Assembly: GCA_964370965.1 (NCBI GenBank)
Contig: CAYJLW010000043.1
Location: forward strand, 1-35,828
Direction of reading: 5' to 3'
DNA: 35,828 nt
Source: CAYJLW01 sp964370965
GTDB taxonomy: Bacteria > Actinomycetota > Acidimicrobiia > UBA2766
The position numbers were made by a program, and so were the translations under genes. Below are positions 8,597 through 16,990 of the stretch, piece by piece (the first letter of the stretch is position 1; each line of letters begins with the position of its first letter). Under the pieces are notes generated by a model, which made no database searches, had not been told where the DNA came from, and saw nothing but the letters and a program-made list of their open reading frames with translations.

Positions 8597-9739
8597 TCAG
8601 TTCCCGGCCAGCGCGACGGCCTGGGCCGCCGCCTCGAGCATCGTGGCGGCGCTGTGCAGCTTCTCGTTCGGGTTCGCGGCCAGGATCTCCCGGCCCTCCT
8701 CGGCGTTCGTGCCGTCGAGGCGCACGACGATCTGCTGGGGGATGTCGATGCGCGCCAGGGCCTCCACGATCCCGTTGGCGACCTCCTCGCCGCGAGTGAT
8801 GCCACCGAAGATGTTGATCAGGATCGACTTCACGCTGGGATCGCCAGAGACGACCTCGAGGCTGTTCGTGATCACGTCCGCCTCGGCGCCGCCGCCCACG
8901 TCGAGGAAGTTCGCCGCCTTGCCGCCCGCCTGGGCGACGACGTCGAGCGTGGACATCACGAGACCGGCTCCGTTGCCGAGGATCCCGACACTGCCGTCGA
9001 GCTTCACGTAGTTGAGGCCCTTCTCCTTGGCGAGGCGCTCCTGCGGGTCGACGGCGAACGTGTCCCGGAGCTCCTCGAAATGCGGGTGGCGGTAGAAGGC
9101 GTTGTCGTCGAGCGTGACCTTGGCGTCGAGGGCGACGACGCCCCCTGCGCCGGTGACGACGAGGGGGTTCACCTCCACGAGCTCGGCGTCGAGCTCAACG
9201 AACGCTGCGTAGAGGCGCTGGAGGACGTCCATCACGTCGGAGCGGTGCTGGCCCGGGATGGCGGCCCCGAAGACGAGCGCCCGCACGTGGAAGGGCTGGA
9301 TGCCGAGGAGGGGGTCGATGTGCACCTTGGCGATGGCGTCGGGGGTGGACGCGGCGACCTCTTCGATGTCCACGCCGCCCCTTGCCGAGACCATGCCGAG
9401 GTGCTTCTTCGCCGAACGGTCGAGAGTGAAGCCGGCGTAGAACTCGGCGGCGACGTCTGCGGCGGGCTCGATCCAGACCCGGCGCACGGTGTGGCCCTTG
9501 ATGTCCATGCCGAGGATGGCCTCGGCATGGCGGCGGGTCTCGTCGGGGTCGGCGGCGACCTTGATGCCTCCCGCCTTGCCCCTGCCGCCCACCTGGACCT
9601 GGGCCTTCACGGCCACGGAGGTGCCGAGCCGGGCGGCGGCGGCGGCGGCCTCGTCGGGCGTGGTGGCCACCTCGCCCGGCGGCGTGTCGACGCCTACGGA
9701 CGCGAGCAACTGCTTTCCCTGGTACTCGAGCAGGTCCAC
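8597..9739 (-). CDS. sucC: Succinyl-CoA synthetase, beta subunit (ADP-forming type)
   Basis: The 380-residue ATP-grasp subunit of succinyl-CoA synthetase. It begins VDLLEYQGKQLLASVGV, as this family does, and carries KAQVQVGGRGKAGG (nucleotide binding), VEVNPLVV, and ANFLDVGGGA near the CoA/succinate site, then ILINIFGGITRGEEVANGI. I chose the GTG at 9739 because it matches the family start and is preceded by GGGAAGGGAAG; a longer in-frame version from 9778 would overlap the preceding gene and adds non-conserved residues. Its start lies 13 bases after the stop of the B12-binding subunit gene. Co-transcription with that gene fits the methylmalonyl-CoA to succinyl-CoA to succinate route. Confidence 0.96.
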   Translation of the reverse strand: MDLLEYQGKQLLASVGVDTPPGEVATTPDEAAAAAARLGTSVAVKAQVQVGGRGKAGGIKVAADPDETRRHAEAILGMDIKGHTVRRVWIEPAADVAAEFYAGFTLDRSAKKHLGMVSARGGVDIEEVAASTPDAIAKVHIDPLLGIQPFHVRALVFGAAIPGQHRSDVMDVLQRLYAAFVELDAELVEVNPLVVTGAGGVVALDAKVTLDDNAFYRHPHFEELRDTFAVDPQERLAKEKGLNYVKLDGSVGILGNGAGLVMSTLDVVAQAGGKAANFLDVGGGAEADVITNSLEVVSGDPSVKSILINIFGGITRGEEVANGIVEALARIDIPQQIVVRLDGTNAEEGREILAANPNEKLHSAATMLEAAAQAVALAGN

Positions 9740-9752
9740 TGACTTCCCTTCC

Positions 9753-10172
9753 CTATGAACCCTGGCGCTGCGACTCACGCGCCTCGAGCGCGTCCCGGAG
9801 CCAGGTCGTGATCTCGACCATGGAAGCGCCCGGCGTGAACACGGCGGCCATCCCGGCCTCCTCGAGCTTCTGGACGTCGTCGGCGGGGACGATGCCGCCG
9901 CCGAAGACGAGGACGTCCCCGAGGCCCCGCTCGCGCAGAAGCTCGATGACCCGCGGAAACAACGTCATGTGCGCCCCGGAGAGGAGGGAGAGGCCCACGC
10001 CGTCGGCGTCCTCCTGGATGACCGCCTCGACGATCTGCTCGGGCGTCTGGTGCAGACCGGTGTAGATCACCTCGAAACCGGCGTCCCGCAGGGCCCGGGC
10101 GATGACCTTGGCGCCGCGGTCGTGGCCGTCGAGGCCGGGCTTCGCGATGACTATTCGGTAGGGACGCTGCAC
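9753..10172 (-). CDS. B12-binding subunit of a methylmalonyl-CoA mutase-type enzyme
   Basis: A 139-residue stand-alone cobalamin-binding domain. The hallmark D-x-H-x-x-G is present as KPGLDGHDRGAKV (D15, H17, G20), followed by SLLSGAH and VFGGGIVP, the usual lower-axial-ligand and nucleotide-tail contacts. This matches the C-terminal domain of methylmalonyl-CoA mutase and small subunits of split acyl-CoA mutases (also ethylmalonyl or isobutyryl types). The large catalytic subunit is not in this window, so the substrate is not settled. Its position directly before sucC supports a role in feeding succinyl-CoA into SucCD. The ATG at 10172 is near the family's usual start (…YRIVIAKPGLDGHD). Confidence 0.92.
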   Translation of the reverse strand: MQRPYRIVIAKPGLDGHDRGAKVIARALRDAGFEVIYTGLHQTPEQIVEAVIQEDADGVGLSLLSGAHMTLFPRVIELLRERGLGDVLVFGGGIVPADDVQKLEEAGMAAVFTPGASMVEITTWLRDALEARESQRQGS

Positions 10173-10211
10173 GGAGGGGAGGGTAGCGGGCGCCCCAGGG
10201 CAGGCTCCATG

Positions 10212-11780
10212 TCAGGCGTGGTCCTCCGAGGCGTCGCCGGTGACCCGGGACAGCCAGCGCCACGCCACGACGGCCCCGCCGAGGGCGGCGAGCGCCGCCA
10301 TGACCATGGCCTCGGACTGGCCCTCGACGAAGGCGGACTTCGCGGCGCCGGCGAGGCGACGGCCGGTGTCGCCGCCCACGTCGCGGGCGACGTCGAGAGC
10401 GGAGCCCACCGAGCTCTCGACGGCGATCATCGCCTGCTGCGGCACGGAGGTGTGCGTCTCGTCGGCGTAGCGGGCGATCTCCGAGCCGAGCCGTCCACTG
10501 TATTTCGAGGCCAGGACACTGCCCAGGACGGCCACGCCGACAGCGCCGCCGAGCTCACGCGTCACGTCGTTCATGGCGGAGCCGATTCCCGCCCTCTCCC
10601 GGGGGACGGCGTTCATGATCGCGTTCGTCGCCGGCGTCATGGCGGTCGCGAGGCCGACCCCGATCACGACGTAGGTGACGGCCATGAACACGTAGGGCGT
10701 GGACACGCCCCACGTCGCCGTCATGAGAAGGCCGCCGGCGACGACGACGAAGCCCACGGCCACCGTCGCACGTGTCCCGAAACGGGCGTCTACGCGGACG
10801 CTCAGCGGCGAGAAGACGACGAGCACGACAGAGACCGGCAGCGACGCCGCGCCCGCCTGCAGGGCCCCGTAGCCGACCACGTTCTGCAGGTACTGGGTGG
10901 TCAGGAACATCGTCCCCATGAGGGCGAGGAAGACCAGCACCATCGACATGTTCGCGCTGGAGAACTGCGGGTTGCGGAAGAGAGAGACGTCCAGCATGGG
11001 CTGGGCCCGGCGCCGCTCCAGCACCACGAAGCCGGCGCCCACGGCGAGACCGGCAAGGAACGTGCCGTAGATGCCGGGGTCCGTCCAGCCCTCGTCGGGC
11101 GCCTGGATGACAGCGTAGAGGACGAGCCCGATCGCCACCACCGACGCCGTCGCGCCGGGGACGTCGACCCGCGGGGCGCCGGGGTCCGAGGAGGTCGGCA
11201 CCCACAGGACGCAGGCGGCGACCGCCACGGCGCAGATCGGCACGTTCACGAGGAACACCGATCCCCACCAGAAGTGCTCGACCAGGAATCCGCCCGCGAG
11301 GGGGCCGAGGGCGATGCCGGCCGCGGAGACGGCCGTCCAGATCCCGATCGCCCGGGCTCGCTCCCTGCTGTCGGTGAAGGTGGTGACGAGGATCGAGAGC
11401 GTGGTGGGCATGATGGCGGCCCCGCCGACGCCCATCACGGCCCGGTAGGCGATGAGGACGCCCGAGGACCCGGACCAGGCCGAGAGGCCGGAGAACGCGG
11501 CGAAGACCACGAGGCCGCCGAGGAGGGTCCCCCGGCGCCCGAAGCGGTCGGAGAGGCTGCCCATCACGAGGAGGAGACCCGAGAACACCATCGTGTAGGC
11601 GTCCACGATCCACTGCAGCTCCGTGTTGGACGCGCCGAGGTCCTTCTGGATCGTGGGCAGGGCTACGTTCAGGATCGTGTTGTCGATCGAGATGACCGCG
11701 AGCGAGACGGCGAGCACAACCAGGATGACCCAACGCGTGCGCCGCACCTGCTCGGGGGAATGCGTGGGCAGCAGCGCCAT
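10212..11780 (-). CDS. MFS exporter, DHA2 (EmrB/QacA) family, 14 helices
   Basis: A 522-residue inner-membrane drug:H+ antiporter type protein. It has about 14 hydrophobic segments, motif A as GSLSDRFGRRGTLLGG after helix 2, the conserved DNTILNVALPTIQ in helix 1, WIVDAYTMVFSGLLL, and motif C-like GIALGPLAGGFLVEH in helix 5. This combination is typical of DHA2 multidrug or dye/antibiotic exporters; the actual substrate cannot be told. The ATG at 11780 has no ribosome binding site, but a TAGCAT hexamer ends six bases upstream, which suggests a leaderless message. The gene is divergent from the carboxyltransferase gene at 11841 and sits 39 bases upstream of the B12-binding subunit gene. Confidence 0.93.
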   Translation of the reverse strand: MALLPTHSPEQVRRTRWVILVVLAVSLAVISIDNTILNVALPTIQKDLGASNTELQWIVDAYTMVFSGLLLVMGSLSDRFGRRGTLLGGLVVFAAFSGLSAWSGSSGVLIAYRAVMGVGGAAIMPTTLSILVTTFTDSRERARAIGIWTAVSAAGIALGPLAGGFLVEHFWWGSVFLVNVPICAVAVAACVLWVPTSSDPGAPRVDVPGATASVVAIGLVLYAVIQAPDEGWTDPGIYGTFLAGLAVGAGFVVLERRRAQPMLDVSLFRNPQFSSANMSMVLVFLALMGTMFLTTQYLQNVVGYGALQAGAASLPVSVVLVVFSPLSVRVDARFGTRATVAVGFVVVAGGLLMTATWGVSTPYVFMAVTYVVIGVGLATAMTPATNAIMNAVPRERAGIGSAMNDVTRELGGAVGVAVLGSVLASKYSGRLGSEIARYADETHTSVPQQAMIAVESSVGSALDVARDVGGDTGRRLAGAAKSAFVEGQSEAMVMAALAALGGAVVAWRWLSRVTGDASEDHA

Positions 11781-11786
11781 CCGGGG

Positions 11787-11832
11787 ATGCTATGCGCCTG
11801 CCGGGACTTGCCCGGGCGGCGCCGGGTACCGT
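11787..11832. promoter_or_regulatory. Back-to-back candidate -10 boxes for two leaderless genes
   Basis: In the 60-base gap between divergent genes, TAGCAT on the minus strand (11787-11792) ends six bases before the exporter ATG, and TACCGT on the plus strand (11827-11832) ends eight bases before the carboxyltransferase GTG. Neither gene has a ribosome binding site. The spacing fits leaderless transcription, which is common in actinomycetes. No convincing -35 is visible, so this is a weak call. Confidence 0.35.
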
Positions 11833-11840
11833 GAGACCCC

Positions 11841-13358
11841 GTGAACGTCCGCGCCCGCCTCGCCCTGCTCTGCGACGGCCCTCTCGCCGAGGAGTGGGAC
11901 ACCGGCCTCGTGGGCGGGGACCCCCTCGGCTTCCCCGGCTACCTCGACGCCCTCCGCGCCGGGCAGGCGGTCACGGGCCTCGCTGAGGCCGTCCTCACCG
12001 GTCGGGGGGCGGTCTCCGGACGTCCCGTCGCCGTGATCGCGGGCGCCTTCGACGTCCTCGGGGGCTCGATGGGTGTGGCTGTGGGCGAACGGGTGGCCCG
12101 GGCCTTCGAGCGGGCCACCGCCGCCGGGCTCCCGGTCGTGTCTCTGCTCGCCTCCGGGGGGGCCCGGATGCAGGAGGGCATGGTGTCCCTCGCCCAGATG
12201 GCCAAGACCGTCGTGGCCGCCGACGCCCACGGCGCCGCGGGCCTCCTGCACGTCGCTGTGTGCACGAACCCGACGACGGGCGGCGTGTACGCGTCCTACG
12301 GGTCCCGGGCGGACGTCCTCCTCGCCGACCCCGGCGCCACGATCGGCTTCGCCGGCCCTCGGGTCGCGGAGGCGGCGCTGGGCGGCCCCCTACCGCCCGG
12401 ATCCCACCGGGCGGAGTCCGCCCTCGCCGCCGGCCTCGTCGATGCCGTCGTGGCGCCAGAGGACCAGCGGGAGTTCCTCGCCACCCTCCTGGGGGCCCTG
12501 GAGGCGAGCCCTCGGAGCGGGGGCGACGTGGAACGCCCACACCTCATGTCGCCGGGGTGGGGCCCCCGGCGGCACGCGGAGCGCCGCCAGGGTCGGAGCG
12601 ACGTCACAGTGAGGCGCGAGCCTCCCACGTCGGCGTGGGACGCCGTCACCGCCGCCCGCGCCCCCGACCGGTCCAGCGGCGCCGACGCCGTGGCCGGCGC
12701 GGTCACGGACTTCACCCGTCTCCGGGGCGACCGTTGCGGCGGCGACGACCCCGTCGTGGTCGCCGGCCTCGGCCGCCTTCTCGGACGCCCCGTCGGCGTG
12801 GTCGCCCTCGACCGCCACACCGGCAGCGGGCGCCCAGGGCCGGCCGGCTACCGCCTCGCCGTCCGCGCCGCCCGCCTCGCCGAGCGCCTCGGTCTCCCCC
12901 TCGTCACCCTTGTGGACACTCCCGGGGCCGACCCGGGGGCGTCGGCGGAGGCCGGGGGTGTCGCGCGGGCGATCGCCGACACGTTCGCCGTCGTGCTCGG
13001 CCTCCGCACCCCGGTCGTGTCCGCCTGCATCGGCGAAGGCGGCAGCGGCGGCGCCCTCGCCCTCGCCTGCGGCGACGTCCTCCTCATGCAGGCCACGAGC
13101 GTCTTCTCCGTCATCGGCCCCGAAGCCGCCGCCGCCATCCTCTACCGCGACCCCTCCCGGGCCCCCGACCTGGCTCCGGCCCTGCGGATCACCGCCCGCG
13201 ACGTCGTCGATCTGGGAATCGCGGACCGGGTCGTCCCGGACGGGCTCGGCGCCCTCCCCGACGCCCTCGCCGACGCCCTCGCGGGCATCGACCCCGGCGC
13301 CGTCCCGGCCCTCCGGAGGGAGCGCTGGCGGCGCTCCGGGAACCGCTTCCTGGCGTAG
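11841..13358 (+). CDS. Fused acetyl/acyl-CoA carboxylase carboxyltransferase (AccD-AccA type)
   Basis: A 505-residue single chain carrying both halves of an acyl-CoA carboxyltransferase. Residues ~1-245 match the beta (AccD) half: EEWDTGLVGGDPLGFPGYLD, GGSMGVAVGERVARAFERA, SLLASGGARMQEG, CTNPTTGGVYASYG and GATIGFAGPRV. Residues ~265-505 match the alpha (AccA) half: GDDPVVVAGLGRLLGRPVGV, PLVTLVDTPGADPG, CIGEGGSGGALALACGDVLL and FSVIGPEAAAAILYRD. The N-terminal zinc ribbon of E. coli AccD is absent. It would transfer carboxyl from carboxybiotin to acetyl-CoA or another short acyl-CoA; no biotin carboxylase or BCCP gene is in the window. The GTG start at 11841 lacks a ribosome binding site (see candidate promoter). 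After the stop, 13359-13543 shows no gene. Confidence 0.93.
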   Translation: MNVRARLALLCDGPLAEEWDTGLVGGDPLGFPGYLDALRAGQAVTGLAEAVLTGRGAVSGRPVAVIAGAFDVLGGSMGVAVGERVARAFERATAAGLPVVSLLASGGARMQEGMVSLAQMAKTVVAADAHGAAGLLHVAVCTNPTTGGVYASYGSRADVLLADPGATIGFAGPRVAEAALGGPLPPGSHRAESALAAGLVDAVVAPEDQREFLATLLGALEASPRSGGDVERPHLMSPGWGPRRHAERRQGRSDVTVRREPPTSAWDAVTAARAPDRSSGADAVAGAVTDFTRLRGDRCGGDDPVVVAGLGRLLGRPVGVVALDRHTGSGRPGPAGYRLAVRAARLAERLGLPLVTLVDTPGADPGASAEAGGVARAIADTFAVVLGLRTPVVSACIGEGGSGGALALACGDVLLMQATSVFSVIGPEAAAAILYRDPSRAPDLAPALRITARDVVDLGIADRVVPDGLGALPDALADALAGIDPGAVPALRRERWRRSGNRFLA

Positions 13359-13543
13359 AGAGGGGAACGGCGCCCTCCCCCGACCGCATCCGCGCCCCTT
13401 GTGGGGAGCGGGCGGAGCCCCGGAACTCGGGGCGATCCGCCGTACCCCGGCGCCCGGTGGCGCCGCACACGTCGGGTCGGGCAGGATTCAGGCCCCGGCA
13501 CGGGGAATCACGACGGATCCCACGTGGTGGGGCGGGAGCATCC

Positions 13544-14233
13544 ATGACAACGCCGCTACTGAGATTCCACGAGGTCACGAAGCACTACGACCGCGGGACC
13601 GAGAGCATCCGGGCCTTGGAGCGCGTGAGCTTCGACGTGAACACGGGCGACTTCGTCGTCGTCACGGGCCCCTCCGGGTCGGGCAAGTCGACCCTGTTGC
13701 ACGTCGCCGCCGGCCTCGACCGTCCCAACAGCGGAGAGGTGTACTTCAACGGCGAGGACGTCTTCGGCTTCTCCAGCCGCGAACGCGCGCGCTTCCGGCG
13801 CCGCAATCTGGGCTTCATCTTCCAGTTCTTCAACCTCGTCCCCACACTGAACGCCGTGCAGAACGTGTCCCTGCCGCTCCTCCTCGACGGCTTGGGCAAG
13901 CACGCCGCCGACGCCAAGGCCAGGGCGCTCCTCGAGTCGATGGGTATGGGCGAGCGTCTCGGGCACCGACCGGCGGAGATGTCCGGCGGCCAGATGCAGC
14001 GTGTCGCCGTAGCCCGCGCGCTCGTGGCCGACCCGCCCCTCATCCTGGCCGACGAACCCACGGGCAACCTCGACTCGGAGGCTGGCGCCGAGGTGCTCCG
14101 CCTCCTCAAGAGCGCCGCCGCCGACCACAAGGCCACGGTGCTCCTCGTCACGCACGACCCCGAGGCGGCCACCATCGGCGACCGCCGGGTCGCCATCCAC
14201 GACGGCCGCGTCCTCCAGACCGTCCCGGACTGA
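13544..14233 (+). CDS. ABC transporter ATP-binding protein (LolD/MacB/FtsE type)
   Basis: A 229-residue ATPase with all motifs: Walker A GPSGSGKST (42-50), Q-loop FIFQFFNLVPTL, signature MSGGQMQRVAVARAL, Walker B LILADEPTGNLDS and switch histidine VTHD. The FFNLVPTLNAVQNVSLPL stretch is typical of the MacB/LolD class that drives lipoprotein extraction or mechanotransmission rather than simple import. The ATG at 13544 has GGGAG six bases upstream. No FtsX/MacB-type permease is adjacent on either side, so its membrane partner must be encoded elsewhere. It is followed after 13 bases by a lipoprotein gene, a plausible functional partner. Confidence 0.93.
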   Translation: MTTPLLRFHEVTKHYDRGTESIRALERVSFDVNTGDFVVVTGPSGSGKSTLLHVAAGLDRPNSGEVYFNGEDVFGFSSRERARFRRRNLGFIFQFFNLVPTLNAVQNVSLPLLLDGLGKHAADAKARALLESMGMGERLGHRPAEMSGGQMQRVAVARALVADPPLILADEPTGNLDSEAGAEVLRLLKSAAADHKATVLLVTHDPEAATIGDRRVAIHDGRVLQTVPD

Positions 14234-14246
14234 GCACCGCCGCACC

Positions 14247-15050
14247 ATGAGGACGACGAAGAAGGGTGCCAGGGCGAGGACACGGTGCAGCGTCCCGGCG
14301 GTCCTGCTGGGCACGTCCCTGGTGGCGGTCCTCGGCGCGTGCGGGGGCGCCGGGACGACCGTGTCCTCGAAGGCGAAGCCCACGGCGAAACCCTCCGCCC
14401 TGGCGAAGCCGGACGTGCGCAACGCCGACGGCGCCATCGGCGCCCTGGCCCCCCCGGAGCCGGGCACGTACACCTACTTGCAGACGGGCACGGTGGAGGT
14501 GCTCGACCAGGGCCAGGGACCGGAGACCCGCAAGGCCGAGGGCACGCTGCGGGTGACGCGCGACGGCGACGACGTCACGACGGTGCGCACGGAGAAGACC
14601 GGCAGCCGCATCGAGCAGGTCCTGCAGTACGGCGCCGAGGGCGTCTTCCTCCTCCGCCAGGTCCAGGAACAGCCGGTCGTGAACACGACACGCACCTACC
14701 AGTGCGTCCCGAAACGGCCGGTGCTCATCCTCCCCAAAGGCACCCGGGTGGGCGCGACATGGGAGGACCGCGTCGACTGCGAGGCGGGCCAGATCTACTA
14801 CAAGGCCACGGCGGAGGCGAGCGAACCCGTCCTTCTCGGGGACGGGAAGTCCGTAACCGCCCTGCGCCTCGGCGTCCACACCACGATCGACGGTGCCGGC
14901 CTCAACAGCGACACGCACATGACGATCTGGTTCGCCCCCGACCTCCGCATCGTCGTGAAGCAGACCGAGGACACGAAGGCTCAGCTCAGCGTGTACGACA
15001 TCATCCGCAAGGCCGAGGACGTCCTCGACTCGGGGACCCCGGCCGCCTGA
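14247..15050 (+). CDS. Predicted secreted lipoprotein of unknown function
   Basis: A 267-residue protein with a lipoprotein signal peptide: a basic N-terminus (MRTTKKGARARTR), a hydrophobic core (VPAVLLGTSLVAV) and a lipobox LGAC with the acylated cysteine at C32. The mature part begins with a Lys/Pro/Ala linker and continues as a beta-rich domain (GTYTYLQTGTVEV, EGTLRVTRDGDDVTTVRTEK, THMTIWFAPDLRIVVKQTED) with two cysteines near the middle that may pair. The shape resembles LppX/LprG- or outer-lipid-carrier-like beta folds, but I cannot assign a family. It follows the ABC ATPase gene by 13 bases, so the two are probably co-transcribed. It may be the extracytoplasmic partner of that transporter (inference). 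Confidence 0.82.
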   Translation: MRTTKKGARARTRCSVPAVLLGTSLVAVLGACGGAGTTVSSKAKPTAKPSALAKPDVRNADGAIGALAPPEPGTYTYLQTGTVEVLDQGQGPETRKAEGTLRVTRDGDDVTTVRTEKTGSRIEQVLQYGAEGVFLLRQVQEQPVVNTTRTYQCVPKRPVLILPKGTRVGATWEDRVDCEAGQIYYKATAEASEPVLLGDGKSVTALRLGVHTTIDGAGLNSDTHMTIWFAPDLRIVVKQTEDTKAQLSVYDIIRKAEDVLDSGTPAA

Positions 15051-15205
15051 GCCCCCCTCCGGGATTCCGGCCATCCCCGGGGAATACGCGGCCCGCCGGT
15101 AGGATGCGGCCGCCCAGGGGGAGAATCCTATTGCAGAGGGCGGAAACGGCCGATACCTGGGGTGCTGCGACCGTCGGTAGACAACGAGTTGGCCGGGGGG
15201 ACGTC

Positions 15206-16084
15206 GTGAGTGCGCCGAAGCCCATCAGAGACATCGTCGGATTCCTCACCAGTCCCCGCGTCTACGCAACCGCCGCCCGAGAGGTCCTGGGTGTAGGCAT
15301 CGCCGTCGCCGCCTACCCGCTCGGCCTCATCGAGGAGGCCGTGGAGTTCGCACCCCTCCTGCACGTGCCCCGCCCCGTCGACAACCCCCGCTTCCACGCC
15401 AATCCCGGCGCCTGCCACATCCCTGTGTTCCTCGTGCACGGCTACGGACACAACCACAGCGGCTACTGGCTGCTGAAGTCCCGCCTCAAGCGGGCCGGCT
15501 TCCGCCACGTCTACACGCTGAACTACAACCCCCTGCTCCATGACGTCGCCTCGGCCGCGACCCGCCTCCGCCACCGGGTGGAGCAGGTCTGTGCCGGCCT
15601 CGACCACCCCTACATCCACATCGTGGGCCACAGCATGGGCGGCATCGTCGCCCGCTACTACGTGCAGCGCCTCGGCGGCCACGCCCACGCCATCCGGGTG
15701 ATCACGATCGCGAGCCCCCACCAGGGCACCTACGCGGCGAACCTGCCCGCCATCCTCCTGGGTCGCACGGCCCGCCAGCTCCGCTACGCCTCCCGGTTCA
15801 TCCGCAGCCTCAACGAGGACGACACGGTCCCCCACCACGTGCACTGGACGTCCATCTACTCCCCGCAGGACGAGCTCGTCGTCCCCGGCGAGTCCGCCCG
15901 GCTCTGCCCCAGCGTCTTCAACGCCGAGAACGTCTGCCTCCCCGGCGAGGGCCACATGTCCCTCCTGCTCTCGAACCGGGTGATGCGCCTCATCCTCGAC
16001 CGCCTCTCGGACACCCACGCCCTCCCCGAGCTCGACCACCCCGCCGGCACCGCCCTCCGCGAGGTCGCCGCCGGCGGGGCCTGA
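15206..16084 (+). CDS. Triacylglycerol lipase / esterase (alpha/beta hydrolase)
   Basis: A 292-residue lipase-like hydrolase. Visible are the oxyanion segment VFLVHGYGHNHSGYWLL, the nucleophile elbow GHSMGGIVARYY with S143, ITIASPHQGT as in class-2 and PGAP1-like lipases, the acid in YSPQDELVVP, and the catalytic His in GEGHMSLLLS. A hydrophobic stretch at residues ~27-45 (LGVGIAVAAYPLGLIEEAV) may tether it to the membrane; no cleavable signal is clear. I chose the GTG at 15206 (VSAPKPIRDI) with GGGGGG upstream; a longer version from an ATG at 15104 is possible but adds unlikely residues. A 70-bp palindrome follows the stop by three bases. Confidence 0.88.
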   Translation: MSAPKPIRDIVGFLTSPRVYATAAREVLGVGIAVAAYPLGLIEEAVEFAPLLHVPRPVDNPRFHANPGACHIPVFLVHGYGHNHSGYWLLKSRLKRAGFRHVYTLNYNPLLHDVASAATRLRHRVEQVCAGLDHPYIHIVGHSMGGIVARYYVQRLGGHAHAIRVITIASPHQGTYAANLPAILLGRTARQLRYASRFIRSLNEDDTVPHHVHWTSIYSPQDELVVPGESARLCPSVFNAENVCLPGEGHMSLLLSNRVMRLILDRLSDTHALPELDHPAGTALREVAAGGA

Positions 16085-16087
16085 CGG

Positions 16088-16157
16088 GCCCAAGAACGCA
16101 ACTGGGCGCGCTGCGCGTCACATGTGACGCGTAGCGCGCCCAGTTGCGTTCTTGGGC
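16088..16157. repeat. 70-bp near-perfect palindrome, possible terminator
   Basis: Two 34-base arms are separated by AT, with a single G-T-type mismatch. The inner part carries AACTGGGCGCGC and its inverse, and the centre is TCACATGTGA. The same core recurs in the palindrome at 19028-19073. It begins three bases after the lipase stop and ends 53 bases before the SDR gene. It could end lipase transcription; no T-run follows. Confidence 0.9.
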
Positions 16158-16210
16158 GGCGCGACACGCCCGGTTCGCCCCCCGGGACGCCGCTGCGCTT
16201 GCATGTGGGC

Positions 16211-16969
16211 ATGGACGTCCTCGCCCCCTTCCGTCTCGACGGCCGCGTGGCGGTCGTCACCGGCGCGTCCTCGGGGCTCGGGGAGCGCTTCGCCCGGGTC
16301 CTGCACGCCGCCGGGGCGCAGGTCGTGGTCGCCGCCCGACGCCGCGACCGCCTCGACGCCCTCGCCGCCGACCTCGACGGCTGCCTCCCGGTCGCCTGCG
16401 ACGTCACCGACGACACCGACGTCGAGGCGCTCGTGGCCACCACCCTCGATGCCCGGGGCCGCCTCGACGTCCTCGTGAACAACGCCGGCACGTCCCACCT
16501 CGGCCCCGCCGAGGACGCCCCCGTGGAGGACTTCCGGGCCGACGTCGCGCTCAACCTCACCGCCGTGTACGCCCTCAGCCGCCTCGCCGGGCGCCACATG
16601 CTCGAGCAGGGCAGCGGCGCGATCGTGAACGTGGCGTCCATCTACGGCCTCGTCGCCGCCGGCCACGCCCCCCTCACCGGCTACGCCGCCTCCAAGGCCG
16701 GCGTCGTCAACCTCACCAGGGAGCTCGCCAAGCAGTGGGCGGCCCGCGGAGTGCGCGTGAACGCACTCGCTCCCGGGTTCTTCCCCACCGAGATGACCGA
16801 GAACCTCCAGGACGAGCGCTTCGTCGCCGCCCTCCTGCGCCGCACCCCGATGGGTCGCACCGGCGAACCCCACGAGCTCGACGGCGCCCTGCTCTTCCTC
16901 GCCTCCGACGCCTCCGCCTACGTCACGGGCCACACCCTCGTGGTGGACGGCGGATGGACCGCGGTCTGA
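16211..16969 (+). CDS. Short-chain dehydrogenase/reductase (SDR)
   Basis: A 252-residue classical SDR, an NAD(P)-dependent oxidoreductase of unknown substrate. It has the cofactor motif VVTGASSGLGERFAR, the CDVT acidic step after beta-strand 3, LVNNAGTSH, the catalytic Ser/Tyr/Lys in IVNVASIYGL and GYAASKAGVVNL, NALAPGFFPTEMT, and the C-terminal end YVTGHTLVVDGGW. The ATG at 16211 fits the family start, although no good ribosome binding site is visible. An arginine-rich stretch after strand 2 (VVAARRRDRLDAL) suggests NADP preference by family knowledge. It converges on the FAD oxidoreductase gene with a 21-base gap. Confidence 0.93.
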   Translation: MDVLAPFRLDGRVAVVTGASSGLGERFARVLHAAGAQVVVAARRRDRLDALAADLDGCLPVACDVTDDTDVEALVATTLDARGRLDVLVNNAGTSHLGPAEDAPVEDFRADVALNLTAVYALSRLAGRHMLEQGSGAIVNVASIYGLVAAGHAPLTGYAASKAGVVNLTRELAKQWAARGVRVNALAPGFFPTEMTENLQDERFVAALLRRTPMGRTGEPHELDGALLFLASDASAYVTGHTLVVDGGWTAV

Positions 16970-16990
16970 CCCCCAGGGGGGCGGCCCCCC

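Noticed and set aside
7634..9742. Plus-strand open frame of 702 codons over sucC and sucD
   Set aside because: Antisense shadow of two conserved enzymes; Val/Gly/Asp/Leu-rich without domains.
15104..15205. Longer lipase start at ATG 15104
   Set aside because: The added residues are Arg/Gly-rich and unlike lipase N-termini; the GTG at 15206 has a better upstream G-rich site.
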